Origin: JALSIF01 sp026981635 [NCBI: bacterium]
GTDB taxonomy: Bacteria > 4484-113 > JALSIF01
DNA: 6,389 bases
Direction: 5' to 3'
NCBI GenBank assembly: GCA_026981635.1
Contig: JALSIF010000017.1
Location: forward strand, 1-6,389
Made by a program: the position numbers and the translations under genes. Within the stretch, counting starts at the first letter, position 1. The number at the start of each line of letters is the position of its first letter. Shown here piece by piece: positions 5,156-6,389 of the stretch. Under the pieces are notes generated by a model that saw only the letters and a program-made list of their open reading frames with translations, ran no database searches and was not told the origin of the DNA.

Positions 5156-6103
5156 CTAGTAGTCGTATCCGTAGTCCTCCTCCTCCAGCTCGGGGCGGCT
5201 GGTGGGAAAGAGCTTTATCCACAGGTTCATGTTGATGAAGTTGCCCTCGGGGTCGCGGTAGTCGTTGACTAGGGTGCCGGTGAAGCGGTATTCACGGTTA
5301 AACAGGGCCTTGTTGCTTCCCGGGTCGCGGGCGGGGATGAAGCCATAGACGCTGTTTAGTTCCAGCTCCCGGCAGATCCCCTCAAGGAGCCCGATCAGGG
5401 CCTGGGCCAGTCCACGGCCACGGTAGTCGGGGAGGGTGGCGCCGTGGGTCATCTGGCCAGTCTGGTGATCAAAGTCAATCTGCACCGCCAGCACGCTTAC
5501 CGGCCGCTCGCCCTCAAAGCCGATGGCGAAGGGGGTTGAGTTGGAGGCAAGCAGGCGGGAGATGTAGCCCTCCTCCAGCTCGGGGACCGGTGAATCCTGG
5601 TAGACCGCCCGGTAGATCTCCATTATCGCCTCAAGGTCGCCCGGCCCGGCACGCCGCATGGTAAAACCACCAGGGAGCTCCGCCGGACGGGGCCGTCCCT
5701 GGTAGAAGCGGCGAAGCATGGCCTGCTCCTTGCGCAAGGTGGGAGAGCTCTCCCGCTCGGGGTCTAGGAAGAGGGAGAGCAGGTCGGCATCCTCGCGCAG
5801 GTAGTAGCGAGGGAAGTTGGCCTCCTGGCGGAAGCCCTGGGCGAGGAGCTTGCTGGTCAGGTGGTCGGGGCACACCACCAGCAGCTTGGAAAGCTCCCGC
5901 TCTTCGGCCAGCTCACGCAGGGGGGAAATATCCACCTGACTGCTGGCAGGTTCTAGGTGGTCCACCAACAGGCGGCGGTGATAGAAGTCCAGTCTCCCCT
6001 GGAAGGTGGTGCCCCTCCTCTCCAGACGGAAGGTCTGGCTGTAGAGCTCGCCCCCTACCCTCAGTTCATCAGGTATGTAATCGCTGTAATCCTTTTCTGG
6101 CAT
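5156..6103 (-). CDS. ablB: AblB-like GNAT acetyltransferase (putative beta-lysine N6-acetyltransferase)
   Basis: AblB acetylates beta-lysine, made from lysine by the aminomutase AblA, to give N6-acetyl-beta-lysine, a compatible solute. The 315-residue protein fits that family from memory: an N-terminal domain (about 20-115, with RLDFYHRRLLVDHL and ELSKLLVVCPDHLTSKLLAQGF) and a C-terminal GNAT fold (about 146-298). The acetyl-CoA loop is in LPDYRGRGLAQALIGLLE (224-241), preceded by the strand AVQIDFDHQTGQMTHGAT (206-223). The end carries FTGTLVNDYRDPEG and FINMNLWIKL (289-298), very close to the AblB C-terminus. A short acidic Glu/Tyr tail (304-315) is extra. No ablA is in the window; the neighbours are nuoA (divergent) and a small unknown (convergent). 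ATG 6103 is the only standard start after an upstream in-frame stop at 6190-6188. No SD sits at normal distance. A related GNAT with another amine substrate cannot be excluded. Confidence 0.75.
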   Translation of the reverse strand: MPEKDYSDYIPDELRVGGELYSQTFRLERRGTTFQGRLDFYHRRLLVDHLEPASSQVDISPLRELAEERELSKLLVVCPDHLTSKLLAQGFRQEANFPRYYLREDADLLSLFLDPERESSPTLRKEQAMLRRFYQGRPRPAELPGGFTMRRAGPGDLEAIMEIYRAVYQDSPVPELEEGYISRLLASNSTPFAIGFEGERPVSVLAVQIDFDHQTGQMTHGATLPDYRGRGLAQALIGLLEGICRELELNSVYGFIPARDPGSNKALFNREYRFTGTLVNDYRDPEGNFINMNLWIKLFPTSRPELEEEDYGYDY

Positions 6104-6127
6104 GGCTGATGTGGGAAAAAAGGCCGT

Positions 6128-6166
6128 ACCTCCTGTCCTGAGTCCTCCCTGGCTAAAAATAGCATA
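6128..6166 (-). promoter_or_regulatory. Possible promoter and distant SD-like site upstream of the ablB-like gene
   Basis: On the minus strand two overlapping AT-rich boxes, TATGCT (6166-6161) and TATTTT (6161-6156), could serve as -10, giving a leader of about 45-50 nt. A perfect AGGAGGT follows at 6134-6128, but it is 24 nt from the only start codon, ATG 6103, with a run of six T between them. No ATG, GTG or TTG lies 5-10 nt after this SD in any frame. Confidence 0.3.
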
Positions 6167-6185
6167 ACCCCACCGGCCCAGGTTG

Positions 6186-6234
6186 GGTCAGCCCTTTGGG
6201 GATACGGGACTAAAATGGTCAGCCGGTGTATCCC
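6186..6234. repeat. Direct and inverted repeats around the nuoA start
   Basis: GGTCAGCC occurs at 6186-6193 and again at 6217-6224, 31 bp apart or about three helical turns, bracketing the -10 box. GGGATAC (6199-6205) and GTATCCC (6228-6234) form perfect 7-bp inverted arms around 22 nt, and the second arm overlaps the GTG start. They could be regulator sites. In a read-through RNA the inverted arms would form a hairpin over the start. Confidence 0.4.
6211..6216 (+). promoter_or_regulatory. -10 box for a leaderless nuoA transcript
   Basis: TAAAAT lies exactly 9 nt before the GTG at 6226, the same layout as at the DUF4010, dtxR-like and 73-residue genes. No SD lies in the 9 nt. A GGTCAG at 6186-6191 is 19 nt upstream, a weak -35 match that also occurs at the dtxR-like promoter. 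Confidence 0.5.
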
Positions 6235-6389
6235 GACTACAACATCGCGGGCCTGTTTCTCACCGCCGGCATAGTCACCCTGATGGCGGTATTTCTTCTC
6301 TGGTGGCTGGTCCGCGACCGGGGAAAGGGGCACATCCTGGAGCGCTCCACCTACGAGTCGGGGGAGCCGCCGGCGGGGGAGGCCTGGCG
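6226..6389 (+). CDS. nuoA: NADH-quinone oxidoreductase subunit A (NuoA), N-terminal part
   Basis: NuoA is a small membrane subunit of complex I, the proton-pumping NADH:quinone oxidoreductase. The 54 visible residues have a short N-terminus (MYPDYN), one membrane segment (about 7-29, ending FLLWWLV) and a charged cytosolic loop with the family motif YESGEPPAGEAW (43-54). The last matches the YE(S/C)Gxxpx-G-A pattern that precedes the conserved R/F-N-V-R-Y-Y region in NuoA, which would lie beyond the edge. E. coli NuoA has FESGIDSVGSAR at this point. The start is GTG; the motif begins at the usual distance after the first helix, so the length is right. The gene is open to the window end, and nuoB and other nuo genes are expected to follow. 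It is divergent from the ablB-like gene, 122 nt apart. It has no SD and is probably leaderless. Confidence 0.8.
   Translation, partial: MYPDYNIAGLFLTAGIVTLMAVFLLWWLVRDRGKGHILERSTYESGEPPAGEAW

Noticed and set aside
6061-6333. Minus-strand open frame of 90 codons overlapping the nuoA start
   Set aside because: It overlaps both the ablB-like gene start and nuoA, its composition is not protein-like, and it would read through the nuoA promoter repeats.
1-6389. CRISPR array, tRNA, rRNA, transposase or phage signature
   Set aside because: No regularly spaced identical repeats, no tRNA-like cloverleaf or rRNA segment, and no mobile-element protein was seen on either strand.

Overview
The window comes from a GC-rich bacterium. 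It is chromosomal in character, with no sign of phage, plasmid, insertion sequence, CRISPR array or RNA gene. The right edge enters a gene for NuoA, the small membrane subunit of respiratory complex I, so the organism respires through NDH-1. Arginine is often coded by AGG, and several genes appear to be transcribed without a leader: a TANNNT -10 box lies exactly 9 or 10 nt before the start codon. Leaderless genes of this kind are common in Actinobacteria and Deinococcus-Thermus and occur elsewhere. A GC-rich Chloroflexota-like or actinobacterial-like lineage would fit, but this placement is a low-confidence inference.

Layout, left to right. (1) 1-494, minus: N-terminal part of a secreted lipoprotein, cut by the window edge, with a good promoter and Shine-Dalgarno (SD). 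(2) 632-970, plus: unrecognised 112-residue protein. (3) 1019-1816, plus: TPR repeat protein starting at GTG. (4) 1829-2788, minus: close homolog of PaaA, the catalytic diiron subunit of phenylacetyl-CoA epoxidase, with none of its usual partner subunits nearby. (5) 2848-3531, minus: DtxR/MntR-type metal-dependent repressor. (6) 3573-4841, minus: MgtC/SapB-DUF4010 membrane protein. (7) 4924-5145, plus: unrecognised 73-residue protein. (8) 5156-6103, minus: AblB-like GNAT acetyltransferase (beta-lysine N6-acetyltransferase family). (9) 6226 to the edge, plus: nuoA start.

Genes 6, 5 and 4 lie in that order on the minus strand with gaps of 41 and 59 nt, so they could be cotranscribed, although each also has its own promoter-like element. 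A metal-sensing repressor between a membrane protein of a family tied to divalent-cation physiology and a diiron oxygenase suggests a small metal- or oxygen-linked cluster. This is inference from order only. The AblB-like gene would make N-acetyl-beta-lysine, an osmolyte, but its partner lysine 2,3-aminomutase (AblA) is not in view.

The most distinctive observation is the start architecture. Five of nine genes (TPR, dtxR-like, DUF4010, 73-aa and nuoA) show TANNNT 9-10 nt before the start and no usable SD. Three others (lipoprotein, 112-aa and PaaA-like) have a normal SD. The AblB-like gene fits neither pattern. No intergenic stretch exceeds 300 nt. The longest, 495-631 and 6104-6225, hold the promoter elements and repeats described below. 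I do not see a convincing new multi-gene system; the strongest leads are the orphan PaaA-like oxygenase beside a metal regulator and the repeat-rich promoters.
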